This document shows, piece after piece, positions 1 to 8,288 of a DNA stretch of 33,557 bases. Positions within the stretch are counted from its first letter, which is position 1, and the number at the start of each line of letters is the position of its first letter. The DNA lies in contig CAJXKK010000030.1 of NCBI GenBank assembly GCA_913055615.1, forward strand, positions 1 to 33,557. The letters are read 5' to 3'. The translations under genes were made by a program, and so were the position numbers. The notes below the pieces were generated by a model that made no database searches, was not told the DNA's origin, and was given only the letters and a program-made list of their open reading frames with translations. The DNA comes from an uncultured Ectothiorhodospiraceae bacterium (GTDB lineage Bacteria > Pseudomonadota > Gammaproteobacteria > XJ16 > Halofilaceae).

Positions 1-1
1 C

Positions 2-52
2 GTGCTGGACTGGAAAACGCCTTACGAGGCATTTGAAGAACTGTTGCACTGA
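2..52 (+). pseudogene. C-terminal end of a probable IS30-family transposase (cut by window edge)
   Basis: The first bases read, in frame 2, VLDWKTPYEAFEELLH followed by TGA. This resembles the extreme C-terminus of IS30-type DDE transposases, where an Arg-Pro-Arg-Lys segment precedes a short hydrophobic turn and a Thr-Pro-x-Glu-x-Phe motif. Only 16 codons lie in the window, so it cannot be said whether the gene is intact. No clear terminal inverted repeat could be paired, because the other end is outside the window. It converges on ppnN and abuts a half copy of the interspersed palindromic element. Another integrase-core transposase family is possible. Confidence 0.5.
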
Positions 53-160
53 CCGGTTGAGGCCGCAACAGATAAAACCAATGAAAGAAAAGGTCCGTGC
101 CTCCAGCGGGTGTGTGCTGTTCTCTGGCTCGCGGATCGAGCGATTCCGTCATCTCAATCC

Positions 161-257
161 GGGTTTTGACCTTTATCCGTGTTCATCTGTGTCCATCTGT
201 GGTTCCTTCTTTCCAGAATGCCCCTACACGCGCTCAGCGAAGTACCATTCGTGGTTC
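161..257 (+). repeat. Half copy of the interspersed palindromic element
   Basis: The stretch begins with a TTTTGAC motif, continues with tandem GTGTTCATCTGTGTCCATCT-type units and GTGGTTC, then CGCTCAGCGAAG, and ends in CCATTCGTGGTTC. These modules occur in the same order in the right halves of the two complete copies at 26933-27261 and 28538-28941. The matching left half is absent. The outer arm is also shorter than in the complete copies. The element ends 7 bases from the ppnN stop codon. The transposase remnant upstream may mark the event that removed the left half. Confidence 0.75.
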
Positions 258-264
258 TCCCGAC

Positions 265-1674
265 TCAGGAAACGATCCGATAGCAGGGCACATATTCCGT
301 TCCGGGGAGTTTCATGCGCCCCTGGTCGGCGAAGGAGGCGAGGAGTTCGTCGAGCATGGACATGATCCCGGGATCGCCGTGGATCTCGAAGTGGCCGTGT
401 TCTTCGATCGCTCGGATGCCCTCTTCCTTGACGTTGCCCGAGACGATCCCGGAGAAGGCACGGCGCAGGTTGGCCGCGAGTTGATGCGCCGGCTGATCCC
501 GGTGCAGGGCGAGAGCCGCCATGTTCTCGTGGGTCGGCGTGAAGGTCTCCTGGAAATCGGCCTCGACGTGCAGGCGCCAGTTGAAATAGAAGGCGTCCTG
601 GTGCGCCTTGCGGTACTCGTGCACCGCGACCATGCCATCGCGCATCTCGCCGGCAACCGCTTCCGGGTCGTCGATGATGATGCGATACCACGCGCGTGCC
701 TCTTCGCCCAGGGCCTGGCCGATAAACCGGTCGATGCGGTGGAAGTACTCGGCGCTCTCGGGCGGCCCCGTGAACACGAGCGGGAACGGCATATCGGCGT
801 TGTCGGGGTGCAGCAGGATGCCGAGCAGGTAGAGGATCTCCTCCGCGGTCCCGACACCGCCGGGGAATACGATGAATCCGTGCCCCACCCGCGCGAATGC
901 CTCCAGCCGCTTCTCGATATCCGGCATGATGACCAGATCGTTGACGATCGGATTCGGCGCCTCGGCGGCGATGATGCCGGGCTCGGTGATACCGAGGTAG
1001 CGCCCTTCGGAGATCCGCTGTTTCGCATGGGCGATAGTGGCGCCTTTCATCGGGCCCTTCATCGCGCCCGGCCCGCAGCCCGTACAGATATTCAGTTCGC
1101 GCAGGCCAAGGGCATAACCGATCTCCTTGGTGTAGTCGTATTCCTCGCGGCCGATGGAATGCCCACCCCAGCAGACCACAAGATCGGGGGGCAGTTGCGG
1201 GCGCAGCACCTGGGCGTTGCGCAGGATATGGAAGACCGCGTTGGTGACGCCGCGCGGCTCGTTCAGGCTGAAGCGATCACTGCCCTCGATCTCCGTCGAT
1301 ACGTACACGATGTCACGCAGCACCGCGAACAGGTGATCGCGGATACCGCGGATCATCTCGCCGTCGACGAAGGCCTGGGGCGGTGCGTTGGTCAGTTGCA
1401 GCTTGATGCCGCGCTCGCGCTGCAGGACCTGGATATCAAAATTCCGGGCGCGCTCGAGCAGCAGCTTCGTATCGTCGATATCGCTACCGGAATTGAGCAC
1501 CGCGAACGAGCAGCGCCAGAGCAGATCGTACATCCGGGTACGGCTGGCATCGCGTAAGCGATTGACCTCTTCCTGGGAAAGCAGTTCGAGCCGCCCCTCG
1601 GGTGCGACCTGGGCATCGATGCCCGCGGGGAGATCGGTTACGGCCTGCTGCATATCGGCTTGAATCGGTAGCAT
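265..1674 (-). CDS. ppnN: Nucleotide 5'-monophosphate nucleosidase PpnN (YgdH, LOG family)
   Basis: This enzyme hydrolyses the N-glycosidic bond of purine and pyrimidine nucleoside monophosphates to base plus ribose 5-phosphate, and in E. coli it is controlled by (p)ppGpp. The 469-residue product is close to E. coli PpnN (454 aa) and alignable by eye along most of its length. Recognisable blocks include SCSFAVLNSGS-like and RERGIKLQL near the N-terminus, CWGGHSI, LGLRELNICTGCGPGAMKGP, and the LOG-family phosphate-binding motif PGGVGTAEE. Near the end are RRAFSGIVSGNVKEEGIRAIEE and RMKLPGTEYVPCY. The first Met is used; another Met lies at residue 8, and no strong ribosome-binding site separates the two. 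The gene is alone, reading away from the repeat-filled gap that follows fdsA. Confidence 0.95.
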   Translation of the reverse strand: MLPIQADMQQAVTDLPAGIDAQVAPEGRLELLSQEEVNRLRDASRTRMYDLLWRCSFAVLNSGSDIDDTKLLLERARNFDIQVLQRERGIKLQLTNAPPQAFVDGEMIRGIRDHLFAVLRDIVYVSTEIEGSDRFSLNEPRGVTNAVFHILRNAQVLRPQLPPDLVVCWGGHSIGREEYDYTKEIGYALGLRELNICTGCGPGAMKGPMKGATIAHAKQRISEGRYLGITEPGIIAAEAPNPIVNDLVIMPDIEKRLEAFARVGHGFIVFPGGVGTAEEILYLLGILLHPDNADMPFPLVFTGPPESAEYFHRIDRFIGQALGEEARAWYRIIIDDPEAVAGEMRDGMVAVHEYRKAHQDAFYFNWRLHVEADFQETFTPTHENMAALALHRDQPAHQLAANLRRAFSGIVSGNVKEEGIRAIEEHGHFEIHGDPGIMSMLDELLASFADQGRMKLPGTEYVPCYRIVS

Positions 1675-1734
1675 GGGGACGGGATGAGACTAGCACACGG
1701 CGTATGGGCCGGGAGTGAACAGGGGCAACGGCGT

Positions 1735-1769
1735 CCCGGATTCCGGCTGCGTCTGCATCCGGGCTACGG
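1735..1769. repeat. REP-like palindrome with CCCGGAT / ATCCGGG ends
   Basis: A short interrupted palindrome: CCCGGAT at 1735-1741 pairs with ATCCGGG at 1757-1763, followed by CTACGG. It resembles the widespread proteobacterial intergenic repeat that reads roughly GTAGCCCGGATG...GGAATCCGGG. It can form a small stem-loop. It lies in the gap upstream of ppnN and downstream of fdsA. Confidence 0.55.
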
Positions 1770-1799
1770 TCGGCCGGATCGCGGTGATTACGGTTCCGC

Positions 1800-1829
1800 C
1801 GTCATTGCGAGCGAAGAGTGGCAATCCAG
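1800..1829. repeat. Intergenic repeat of the GTCATTGCGAGCGAAG type
   Basis: The sequence GTCATTGCGAGCGAAGAG followed by TGGCAATCCAGC matches a short repeat common in intergenic regions of many bacteria (CATTGCGAG...GGCAATC). CATTGC and GCAATC are near-complementary, giving a weak stem. Only one copy is in the window. The identification rests on general recognition of the motif. Confidence 0.45.
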
Positions 1830-1954
1830 CAACGTAGTCCGGCTTGCGACCGAAGGGAGCCAGCCGGCGGTCGAGGCCGAGTCTGCCCCAATGGGCCGTG
1901 CAAGCGGACACCGGCTGTTGCCTGTTGGCAAAATCCGCCCTACACACCAGTACG

Positions 1955-2072
1955 CAGGTTGGGTTGACGAGGGGAACCCAACGCCTCGAGCGATCCGCCG
2001 GGACCACATTAGACCGTGCAGATCGAACAAGCCTCGACGGCGTCGGGTATCGCTGGCGCTCAACCCAACCTG
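1955..2072. repeat. GGTTGGGTTGA-type inverted repeat element (118 bp)
   Basis: The left end reads CAGGTTGGGTTGACGAGGGG then AACCCAACGCCTCG. The right end is its approximate reverse complement, ending CGCTCAACCCAACCTG. The arms of about 35 bases enclose some 45 bases of unrelated sequence. The AGGTTGGGTTGA motif with an AACCCAAC partner is a well-known dispersed intergenic repeat of gammaproteobacteria. It lies 28 bases beyond the fdsA stop codon and could fold in the fdsA transcript's 3' end. Confidence 0.65.
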
Positions 2073-2099
2073 GGGTAATGCCTTCCTGCGGGCCCGTAC

Positions 2100-4874
2100 T
2101 CAGTACTGCGCGGCGGTTACCGCCTCGCCGAGGCCGACCTGGACGGCGCAGTACTTGAACTCCGGGATCTTGCCGAACGGATCGACCGCCTCGTTCGTCA
2201 GCAGGTTGGCCGCCGCCTCGTGGTAGGCGAACGGCAGGTAGACCTCGCCCCGCTGCATGCCGTCGTCGCCGCGCGCGAACGCGTTGACCTCGCCCCGGCG
2301 TGACCAGATGCGCAATGGATCACCCTGGGTGACACCCAGGTCGTACATATCCAGCGGGTGCATGCTGACCACGGGCTCAGGCTCAATGGCGTTGAGTACG
2401 CTCGCGCGACGCGTCATCGAACCGGTGTGCCAATGCTCCAGCTGGCGCCCGGTAATCAGCACATACGGGTACTCGTCGTCCGGTGTCTCGTCAGCGCTGA
2501 TCAGGTGTGCCGGGACGAACTTTGCGCGCCCGTTCGCGGTCGGGAACTGTTCGCGGAAGACGACGCCCTGGCCCGGATCGTCCAGAGACGCGCAGGGATA
2601 GGTCACCGAATCCTGCGCCTGCAGGCGTTCCCAGGTGATACCGGTGATCGACGGCATCGCCTGCCGCATCTCCTCGTAGACCTCGCCGACGCTCTGGTAC
2701 TGCCAATCCAGTCCCATGCGCTGCGCGATCGCCTGGACCAGCTCCCAGTCCTGGCGCACACCATCCGGCAAATCGAGCGCCTTGCGCCCGAGCTGGACGC
2801 GGCGATCGGTATTGGTGAACGTGCCGGTCTTCTCGGGGAAGCCGGAGGCCGGCAGGACCACATCCGCGTAGGCCGCCGTCTCGGTCAGGAAAAGGTCCTG
2901 GACGACGAGATGATCCAGCATCGCGAGCGACTCGCGCGCATGGTTCAGGTTGGGGTCGGACATCGCCGGGTTCTCACCCATGATGTACATCCCGTGCAGC
3001 TTGCCAGCGTGGATCGTATTCATGATCTCGACGACGGTGAGGCCCGGGTTCGGATCGAGATCGCTCACGCCCCAGAACTGCTCGAACCTGCGGCGCACGT
3101 CCTCGTTGCCGACAGGCTGATAGTCGGGATAGACCATCGGGATCAGACCGGCGTCCGAGGCGCCCTGGACGTTGTTCTGACCGCGCAGCGGGTGCAGGCC
3201 GACACCCGGCTTGCCGACATTGCCGGTCATCAGCGCCAGCGCGATCAGGCAACGCGAATTGTCGGTGCCATGGATATGCTGAGAGATCCCCATGCCCCAG
3301 AACATGATGGACTTCGTGGTGGCATAGATCCGGGCCACTTCGCGGATGGTCGCGGCCGAAATACCGCAGACGGGCTCCATCGCCTCGGGGCTGTACTCGG
3401 CCATGACGACGCGCTTGAGTTCGTCGAAGCCCTCGGTCCTCGCCTCGATGAAGTCCTCGTTGGTCAGGCCTTCCTCGATGATGGTGTACATCATCGCGTT
3501 CAGCAGCGCGACGTCGGTATCCGGCTTGAACTGCAGCGTATGCGTGGCATGACGCGCCAGCTCGATCCGGCGCGGATCCATGACGATCATATTCTTGCCG
3601 CGCTCGGCCTCGTTCTTCATGAACGTGGCGGCGACCGGATGGTTCGAGGTCGGATTGGCGCCGATAACGACCATCGTGTCGGCGTCCTCGACGTCGCGGA
3701 CCTGGTTGGAGACGCCGCCGGAACCGATCCCTTCGATCAGCGCCGCGACCGACGAGGCATGACACAGGCGCGTGCAGTGGTCGACGTTGTTGGTCCGGAA
3801 GCCCGTGCGCACGAGTTTCTGGAACAGGTACGCCTCCTCGTTTGAGCCCTTGGCTGAACCGAAACCCGCGAGCGCCTGCGGGCCGCTTTCGTCCCGGATC
3901 CGCAACAGCCCATTCGCGGCGTGCTCCAGCGCCTCTTCCCAGCTGGCCTCGCGGAAGATCTCCTCCGGGCGAGCCGGATCGAAGTCGCCGTGCAGCTCCT
4001 TGTTCACGCCTTCCCTGCGGATCAGCGGTTTCGTCAGCCGGTTCGGGTGATTGACGTAGTCGAAACCGTAGCGGCCCTTCACGCACAGGCGCTCGTGGTT
4101 CGACGGTCCATCACGGCCCTCGATATGGAGGATCCGGTTATCCTTGATGTTGTACTGCAGCTGGCAGCCGACCCCGCAATACGGACATACGGAGTCGACC
4201 TTCTTTTCTTCCTCGACCAGGCCGACACCGTTCGCCGGCATGAGCGCGCCGGTCGGGCAGGCCTGCACGCATTCGCCACAGGCGACGCAGGATGATTCGC
4301 CCATCGGATCATTGAGGTCGAATACGATCTCGGCCTGATCGCCGCGGAAGGCGAAGCCGATGACGTCGTTCACCTGCTCCTCGCGGCACGCGCGCACGCA
4401 GCGGGTGCACTGGATACAGGCATCCAGATTGACCGCCATCGCCGGATGGCTGAGATCGGCGGTCGGCTGGTTGCGCGATTCGAAGCGCGGGGTACCGATG
4501 TTGAATTCCTGGACCCAGTATTCGAGCTCACTGTCGGGGCTGTAGGTCGTCTCCGGCATATCCGACTGGAGCAGTTCCAGCACCATTTTCTGCGAGGCAC
4601 GTGCACGCTCACTACCGCTGCGGATGACCATGCCTTCCTTCGGCAGTCGCCAGCACGAGGGTGCCAGGGCGCGTTCACCCTCGATCTCGACCATACAGGA
4701 GCGGCAGTTGCCGACGGGTCGTTGGCCCTCGGTGTAGCACAGCCGCGGCACCTGGGTCCCCAGACCCTCGCGGTCGGCCGCCTGGAGAATCGTCTCGCCC
4801 TCAAAGGCGGTGATCTGCTCGCCGTCCAGCGTGAAGGTGACGGTTTCGACAACGTCCTCGGGTTGAGCAGCCAT
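2100..4874 (-). CDS. fdsA: NAD-dependent formate dehydrogenase, catalytic alpha subunit (FdsA/FdhA, cysteine type)
   Basis: This subunit oxidises formate to CO2 at a bis-molybdopterin guanine dinucleotide Mo or W centre and passes electrons through Fe-S clusters to the diaphorase subunit FdsB. In the 924-residue product a [2Fe-2S] domain (C46, C57, C60, C74) comes first. Two ferredoxin-type [4Fe-4S] motifs follow (C153/156/159/163 and C196/199/202/206). The catalytic-domain cluster is C230, C233, C237, C264. The active-site segment HCTRLCH places cysteine (C371) where selenoprotein relatives have selenocysteine, followed by the conserved His372. The C-terminal third is a molybdopterin-dinucleotide-binding domain. 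The start is the ATG that overlaps the fdsB stop by one base (TGATG); a longer ORF reading would run inside fdsB. No fdhD/fdsC or fdsD gene follows. Confidence 0.95.
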   Translation of the reverse strand: MAAQPEDVVETVTFTLDGEQITAFEGETILQAADREGLGTQVPRLCYTEGQRPVGNCRSCMVEIEGERALAPSCWRLPKEGMVIRSGSERARASQKMVLELLQSDMPETTYSPDSELEYWVQEFNIGTPRFESRNQPTADLSHPAMAVNLDACIQCTRCVRACREEQVNDVIGFAFRGDQAEIVFDLNDPMGESSCVACGECVQACPTGALMPANGVGLVEEEKKVDSVCPYCGVGCQLQYNIKDNRILHIEGRDGPSNHERLCVKGRYGFDYVNHPNRLTKPLIRREGVNKELHGDFDPARPEEIFREASWEEALEHAANGLLRIRDESGPQALAGFGSAKGSNEEAYLFQKLVRTGFRTNNVDHCTRLCHASSVAALIEGIGSGGVSNQVRDVEDADTMVVIGANPTSNHPVAATFMKNEAERGKNMIVMDPRRIELARHATHTLQFKPDTDVALLNAMMYTIIEEGLTNEDFIEARTEGFDELKRVVMAEYSPEAMEPVCGISAATIREVARIYATTKSIMFWGMGISQHIHGTDNSRCLIALALMTGNVGKPGVGLHPLRGQNNVQGASDAGLIPMVYPDYQPVGNEDVRRRFEQFWGVSDLDPNPGLTVVEIMNTIHAGKLHGMYIMGENPAMSDPNLNHARESLAMLDHLVVQDLFLTETAAYADVVLPASGFPEKTGTFTNTDRRVQLGRKALDLPDGVRQDWELVQAIAQRMGLDWQYQSVGEVYEEMRQAMPSITGITWERLQAQDSVTYPCASLDDPGQGVVFREQFPTANGRAKFVPAHLISADETPDDEYPYVLITGRQLEHWHTGSMTRRASVLNAIEPEPVVSMHPLDMYDLGVTQGDPLRIWSRRGEVNAFARGDDGMQRGEVYLPFAYHEAAANLLTNEAVDPFGKIPEFKYCAVQVGLGEAVTAAQY

Positions 4875-6571
4875 CAGGACAGTTCCTCCGGGAAATGCTT
4901 GATTACGCAGCGCATCGGATTCGGCGCCGCCTGGCCGAGGCCACAGATGGAGGCATCGACCATGCAGGTCGCCAGTTCGTCGAGCAGGGCCGTATCCCAG
5001 TGCTCGGACTCCATCAGGTGCGCCGCCTTGGCCGTCCCCACGCGGCAGGGCGTGCACTGCCCGCAGGACTCATGGTGGAAAAAGCGCATCGTGTTCAACG
5101 CCGCCTTCTTCGCGCTGTCCCGGTCGGACAGCACGACGATCGCCGCGGAACCGATAAAGCAGTTCGGGTCCGCTTCCTGCAGGGTATCGAAGTCGAGCGG
5201 GATATCCGCCTTCGAGGCCGGGAGGATGCCGCCGGACGCGCCGCCCGGGAAATACCCATAGAGGCTGTGCCCCTCCTCCATGCCGCCGCAGTACTCGTCG
5301 ACCAGTTCCCGCAGCGTGATGCCGGCCGGCGCGATGTGCACCCCCGGCTTGTTCACGCGGCCGCTGACCGAGAACGAGCGGAAACCGGTGCGGCCGTTGC
5401 GGCCATGCCGGGAAAACCACTCGGGGCCGTTCTCCAGAACGTCACGCACCCAGTGCATCGTCTCGAGATTCTGCTCCAGCGTCGGCTGGCCGAAGATCCC
5501 GACCTGGGCCACCAGCGGCGGGCGCAGGCGCGGCATGCCACGCTTGCCCTCGATCGATTCGATCATGCCGGATTCCTCGCCGCAGATGTACGCGCCGGCA
5601 CCGCGGCGGATATGGATTCGCGGCAGCTGGCAGGGCGGATCGTCGGTCAACTCCTTCACGGCGCGGTGCAGAACCCGCTCAGCGGCGGCGTATTCGTCGC
5701 GCAGGTACAGGTAGACATCCGGCGAGTTCACGGCCCAGGCGCCGATCAGGGTGCCCTCGATAAAGCGGTGCGGATCGCGTTCGAGGTAGTAGCGGTCCTT
5801 GAAGGTGCCCGGCTCGCCCTCGTCGATATTGATCGCGACATAACGCGGTTCGGGCTCGTTGCGCAGGGCGCGCCATTTGCGGCCGGCGGGAAAGCCCGCG
5901 CCGCCCAGACCGCGAAGCTTCGCGTTCTCCAGGGTCGTGACGACGTCCTCGGGATCGCGCTCGCCGTTGACGCATTCCGCCAGCAGGCGATACCCGCCGC
6001 CGGCACGATAGGCCTCGAAATGCACGGTCTCTTCGGGCACTTCAGGCAGGGTCGCACGCTCGTCCACGGCCGTGCGGACATTGTCGAACGTGGCGTGACC
6101 GATCTGGTTGCGGCCGACGACGGCCACCGGCGCGTCGTAACAGCGGCCGACGCAGGGAACGCGCTGCACACGGACATTGTCGCCCAGACCCTCCTGCAGG
6201 GAGTCTACGAGTTCGTCGCAGCCGCACATCTCGCAGGTGATCGAGTCGCAGACGCGGACGGTGATCTCGGCGGGACGGGCCTCGCCCTCTTTCACCACGT
6301 CGAAATGGTGGTAGAAGGTGGCGACCTCGTAGGCCTCGGCCGGTGCGAGCTTCATCTCGCGGGCGAGTGCGACCAGGTGATCGGCCGAGATGCACCCGTA
6401 ATGGTCCTGGATCCGATGCAGATGCTCGATCAACAGGTCCGACTGTCGGGAGGCATCACCCAGAAGCTGCTGGACCTGTACCAGCGCATCGGGGTCGACG
6501 GCGCGGCCCTTGGGCTTGCCGCGCTTGCGGATCGGCTTGGGCTCCGCGTCGACTTTCGGGCTTTCGGCCAT
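4874..6571 (-). CDS. fdsB: Formate dehydrogenase beta subunit with fused NuoE-like and NuoF-like domains
   Basis: This is the NADH-forming diaphorase half of a soluble formate dehydrogenase. Residues about 25-170 are a NuoE/FdsG-like thioredoxin-fold domain with [2Fe-2S] ligands C108, C113, C140 and C144. Residues about 190-565 are a NuoF-like domain with the FMN/NADH-binding glycine-rich stretch GLGGAGFPAGRKW (221-233). The terminal [4Fe-4S] motif is ESCGQCTPC (C503, C506, C509, and a later Cys, probably C543). Many relatives encode FdsG and FdsB separately; the fused form resembles the two-subunit FDH1 of Methylobacterium extorquens. The start is the ATG at 6571, because an AGGAGG lies 7 bases upstream. 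The in-frame GTG two codons earlier is only one base from that site. fdsA follows with a one-base overlap. Confidence 0.95.
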   Translation of the reverse strand: MAESPKVDAEPKPIRKRGKPKGRAVDPDALVQVQQLLGDASRQSDLLIEHLHRIQDHYGCISADHLVALAREMKLAPAEAYEVATFYHHFDVVKEGEARPAEITVRVCDSITCEMCGCDELVDSLQEGLGDNVRVQRVPCVGRCYDAPVAVVGRNQIGHATFDNVRTAVDERATLPEVPEETVHFEAYRAGGGYRLLAECVNGERDPEDVVTTLENAKLRGLGGAGFPAGRKWRALRNEPEPRYVAINIDEGEPGTFKDRYYLERDPHRFIEGTLIGAWAVNSPDVYLYLRDEYAAAERVLHRAVKELTDDPPCQLPRIHIRRGAGAYICGEESGMIESIEGKRGMPRLRPPLVAQVGIFGQPTLEQNLETMHWVRDVLENGPEWFSRHGRNGRTGFRSFSVSGRVNKPGVHIAPAGITLRELVDEYCGGMEEGHSLYGYFPGGASGGILPASKADIPLDFDTLQEADPNCFIGSAAIVVLSDRDSAKKAALNTMRFFHHESCGQCTPCRVGTAKAAHLMESEHWDTALLDELATCMVDASICGLGQAAPNPMRCVIKHFPEELS

Positions 6572-6578
6572 ACTCACT

Positions 6579-6584
6579 CCTCCT
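6579..6584 (-). promoter_or_regulatory. Consensus ribosome-binding site of fdsB
   Basis: A perfect AGGAGG on the minus strand stands 7 bases before the ATG at 6571 and only one base before an in-frame GTG at 6577. The spacing decides the start in favour of the ATG. Confidence 0.75.
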
Positions 6585-6658
6585 GCTGCACCACCACCTG
6601 ACCGGCAAACGCAGATATGTTAGGCGGCGTGCCCCCGCGACTGCGGTCCGTATGCGAC

Positions 6659-6696
6659 GCCGGAGAGTCCGGCAACGACACTCGGCATCTGCCGAG
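6659..6696. promoter_or_regulatory. Two short inverted repeats in the fdsB/ABC-transporter divergent region
   Basis: GCCGGA-GAG-TCCGGC (6659-6673) and CTCGGCA-TC-TGCCGAG (6681-6696) are two perfect palindromes within 38 bases, midway between the divergent fdsB and livG-like starts. Such placement suits operators for a shared regulator, or hairpins in a leader. No regulator gene is adjacent, so the role is open. Confidence 0.35.
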
Positions 6697-6735
6697 AATA
6701 GCGCCTGAACCCGTTCGCACGAAAGCCGTTGCGCC

Positions 6736-6764
6736 TTGAGGTTTTGCGGACCCGTGTGTAAGGT
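6736..6764 (+). promoter_or_regulatory. Candidate sigma-70 promoter of the transporter block
   Basis: TTGAGG (6736-6741), a 17-base spacer and TAAGGT (6759-6764) lie 40 bases before the first transporter ATG. The -10 match is modest. A second AT-rich patch, TTTAAT, lies just downstream at about 6771. Confidence 0.35.
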
Positions 6765-6803
6765 CCCGCGTTTAATTTGCCTTCCCCGCCCAGACGGTCC
6801 GCC

Positions 6804-7583
6804 ATGATCGAGGTCGAGAATATCGTCAAGACGTTCGGCGGCCTGCGGGCCGTGGACGACTGCTCATTCCAGGTGCCGCGCGGTTCGATTACCGGGCTGA
6901 TCGGCCCGAACGGCGCCGGGAAATCGACCCTGTTCAATATCGCCGCCGGCTCCCTGACGCCGGATTCGGGCCGCGTGCTGCTCGATGGCGAGGACATCAC
7001 CGCCCTGCCCGCCTACAGGCGCTTCCACCGCGGCCTCGTGCGCACATTCCAGATCCCGCACGAATTCGGGCGCATGACCGTCCTCGAGAACTTGATGCTC
7101 GTGCCCGGCGGGCAGTCCGGCGAGCGGGTGCCGAACACGCTGTTCCGGTTCGGGCGGGTGCGCCGGGAAGAGCGCGAGGTGCGCGAGCGGGCCCGTGATG
7201 TGCTGGAGTTCCTGCGGCTCACGCACGTCAGTGACGAGCTCGCGGCGAGCCTCTCCGGCGGCCAGAAAAAGCTGCTCGAACTCGGGCGCACGATGATGAC
7301 CGAGGCCCGGGTCGTGCTGCTGGACGAGCCCGGCGCCGGCGTCAACCGCACCCTGCTCGGCCACCTGGCGGAGGACATACGCCGCCTCAACCGCGATCGC
7401 GGTTACACCTTCTGCATCATCGAACACGATATGGACCTGATCGCCGAACTCTGCGACCCGGTGGTCGTCATGGCCCAGGGCAGCGTGCTCACGCAGGGCA
7501 CGATGGACGAGGTCCGTCACAACGAGGCGGTGCTCGAGGCCTACCTCGGCGGCGGCGCCGCGAAGGAGGCCGAGGAAGCATGA
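6804..7583 (+). CDS. Branched-chain amino acid/amide-type ABC transporter ATPase (LivG-like)
   Basis: This is the first ATPase of a HAAT-family importer, energising uptake by two LivH/LivM-type permeases. The 259-residue protein has Walker A GPNGAGKST (34-42), the signature LSGGQ (150-154), Walker B VVLLDEP (170-176) and the switch His208. A long insertion between the Q-loop and the signature (about residues 100-135) is typical of LivG rather than LivF. The start at 6804 (MIEVENIVKTFGG) fits family length; nine upstream codons without a good ribosome-binding site are excluded. It overlaps the next ATPase gene by 4 bases (ATGA). Substrate is not decidable from sequence: amino acids, short amides and urea are all handled by this family. 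Confidence 0.9.
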   Translation: MIEVENIVKTFGGLRAVDDCSFQVPRGSITGLIGPNGAGKSTLFNIAAGSLTPDSGRVLLDGEDITALPAYRRFHRGLVRTFQIPHEFGRMTVLENLMLVPGGQSGERVPNTLFRFGRVRREEREVRERARDVLEFLRLTHVSDELAASLSGGQKKLLELGRTMMTEARVVLLDEPGAGVNRTLLGHLAEDIRRLNRDRGYTFCIIEHDMDLIAELCDPVVVMAQGSVLTQGTMDEVRHNEAVLEAYLGGGAAKEAEEA

Positions 7584-8284
7584 CCCTGCTGAAGGCGGAG
7601 GAACTCTACGGCGGCTACGGCGGTGGGGACATCCTCAACGGCGTATCCCTGCGCGTCGATGCCGGCGAGGTCGTCGTCATCGTCGGCCCGAACGGCGCCG
7701 GCAAATCCACCGCGATGAAGGCGCTGTTCGGCCTGGTCAACGTCCGCTCGGGACGCGTGACCTTCCGTGACGAGGAGATCACCCGCCTGTCGCCCGATCG
7801 CATCGTGGGCCGCGGCGTGTGCTATGTGCCGCAGGAGGCGAACGTATTCCCGTCGCTGACCGTGCTCGAGAACCTTGAGATGGGCGCCTTTATCCGCCGG
7901 GACGACTACAGCGCCCAGATCGAGCGCGTCTTCGAGCTGTTCCCGCCCTTGAAAGAGAAGCGCTCGCAGGCGGCCGGCACGCTCTCTGGCGGTCAGCGTC
8001 AGATGGTGGCGATCGGCCGCGCGCTCATGCTCGACCCGAAAGTCCTGCTCCTGGATGAGCCCACCGCCGGGCTTTCACCGAAATTCATCGACCTGATTTT
8101 CGAACGCATCCAGGAAATCAACGCCACCGGCGTCAGTATCCTCATGGTCGAGCAGAACGCCCGCCATGCCCTGTCGCTGGCGGATCGCGGGTATGTCCTC
8201 GTGCTCGGGGCCAATCGCTACGAGGACACCGGCCCGAACCTGTTGGCGAATCGCGAGGTCGCCGAGATGTTCCTGGGAGGCTGA
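7580..8284 (+). CDS. Branched-chain amino acid/amide-type ABC transporter ATPase (LivF-like)
   Basis: This is the second, shorter ATPase of the same importer (234 aa, the usual LivF size). Walker A GPNGAGKST lies at 36-44, the signature LSGGQ at 135-139 and Walker B VLLLDEP at 155-161. The PQEANVFPSLTVLENLEMG segment is typical of LivF. Translation is probably coupled to the upstream ATPase through the ATGA overlap. The first permease begins 5 bases after its stop. Confidence 0.9.
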   Translation: MTLLKAEELYGGYGGGDILNGVSLRVDAGEVVVIVGPNGAGKSTAMKALFGLVNVRSGRVTFRDEEITRLSPDRIVGRGVCYVPQEANVFPSLTVLENLEMGAFIRRDDYSAQIERVFELFPPLKEKRSQAAGTLSGGQRQMVAIGRALMLDPKVLLLDEPTAGLSPKFIDLIFERIQEINATGVSILMVEQNARHALSLADRGYVLVLGANRYEDTGPNLLANREVAEMFLGG

Positions 8285-8288
8285 CCCG

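Noticed and set aside
97-1557. 486-codon plus-strand ORF opposite ppnN
   Set aside because: It is an antisense shadow of a clearly recognised gene in GC-rich DNA; its translation shows no family motif.
3781-3800. Selenocysteine codon in fdsA
   Set aside because: The active-site position reads as a normal Cys codon (C371), and no in-frame TGA interrupts the gene.
4895-6601. 568-codon plus-strand ORF opposite fdsB
   Set aside because: Antisense shadow; fdsB has unambiguous cofactor motifs on the other strand.
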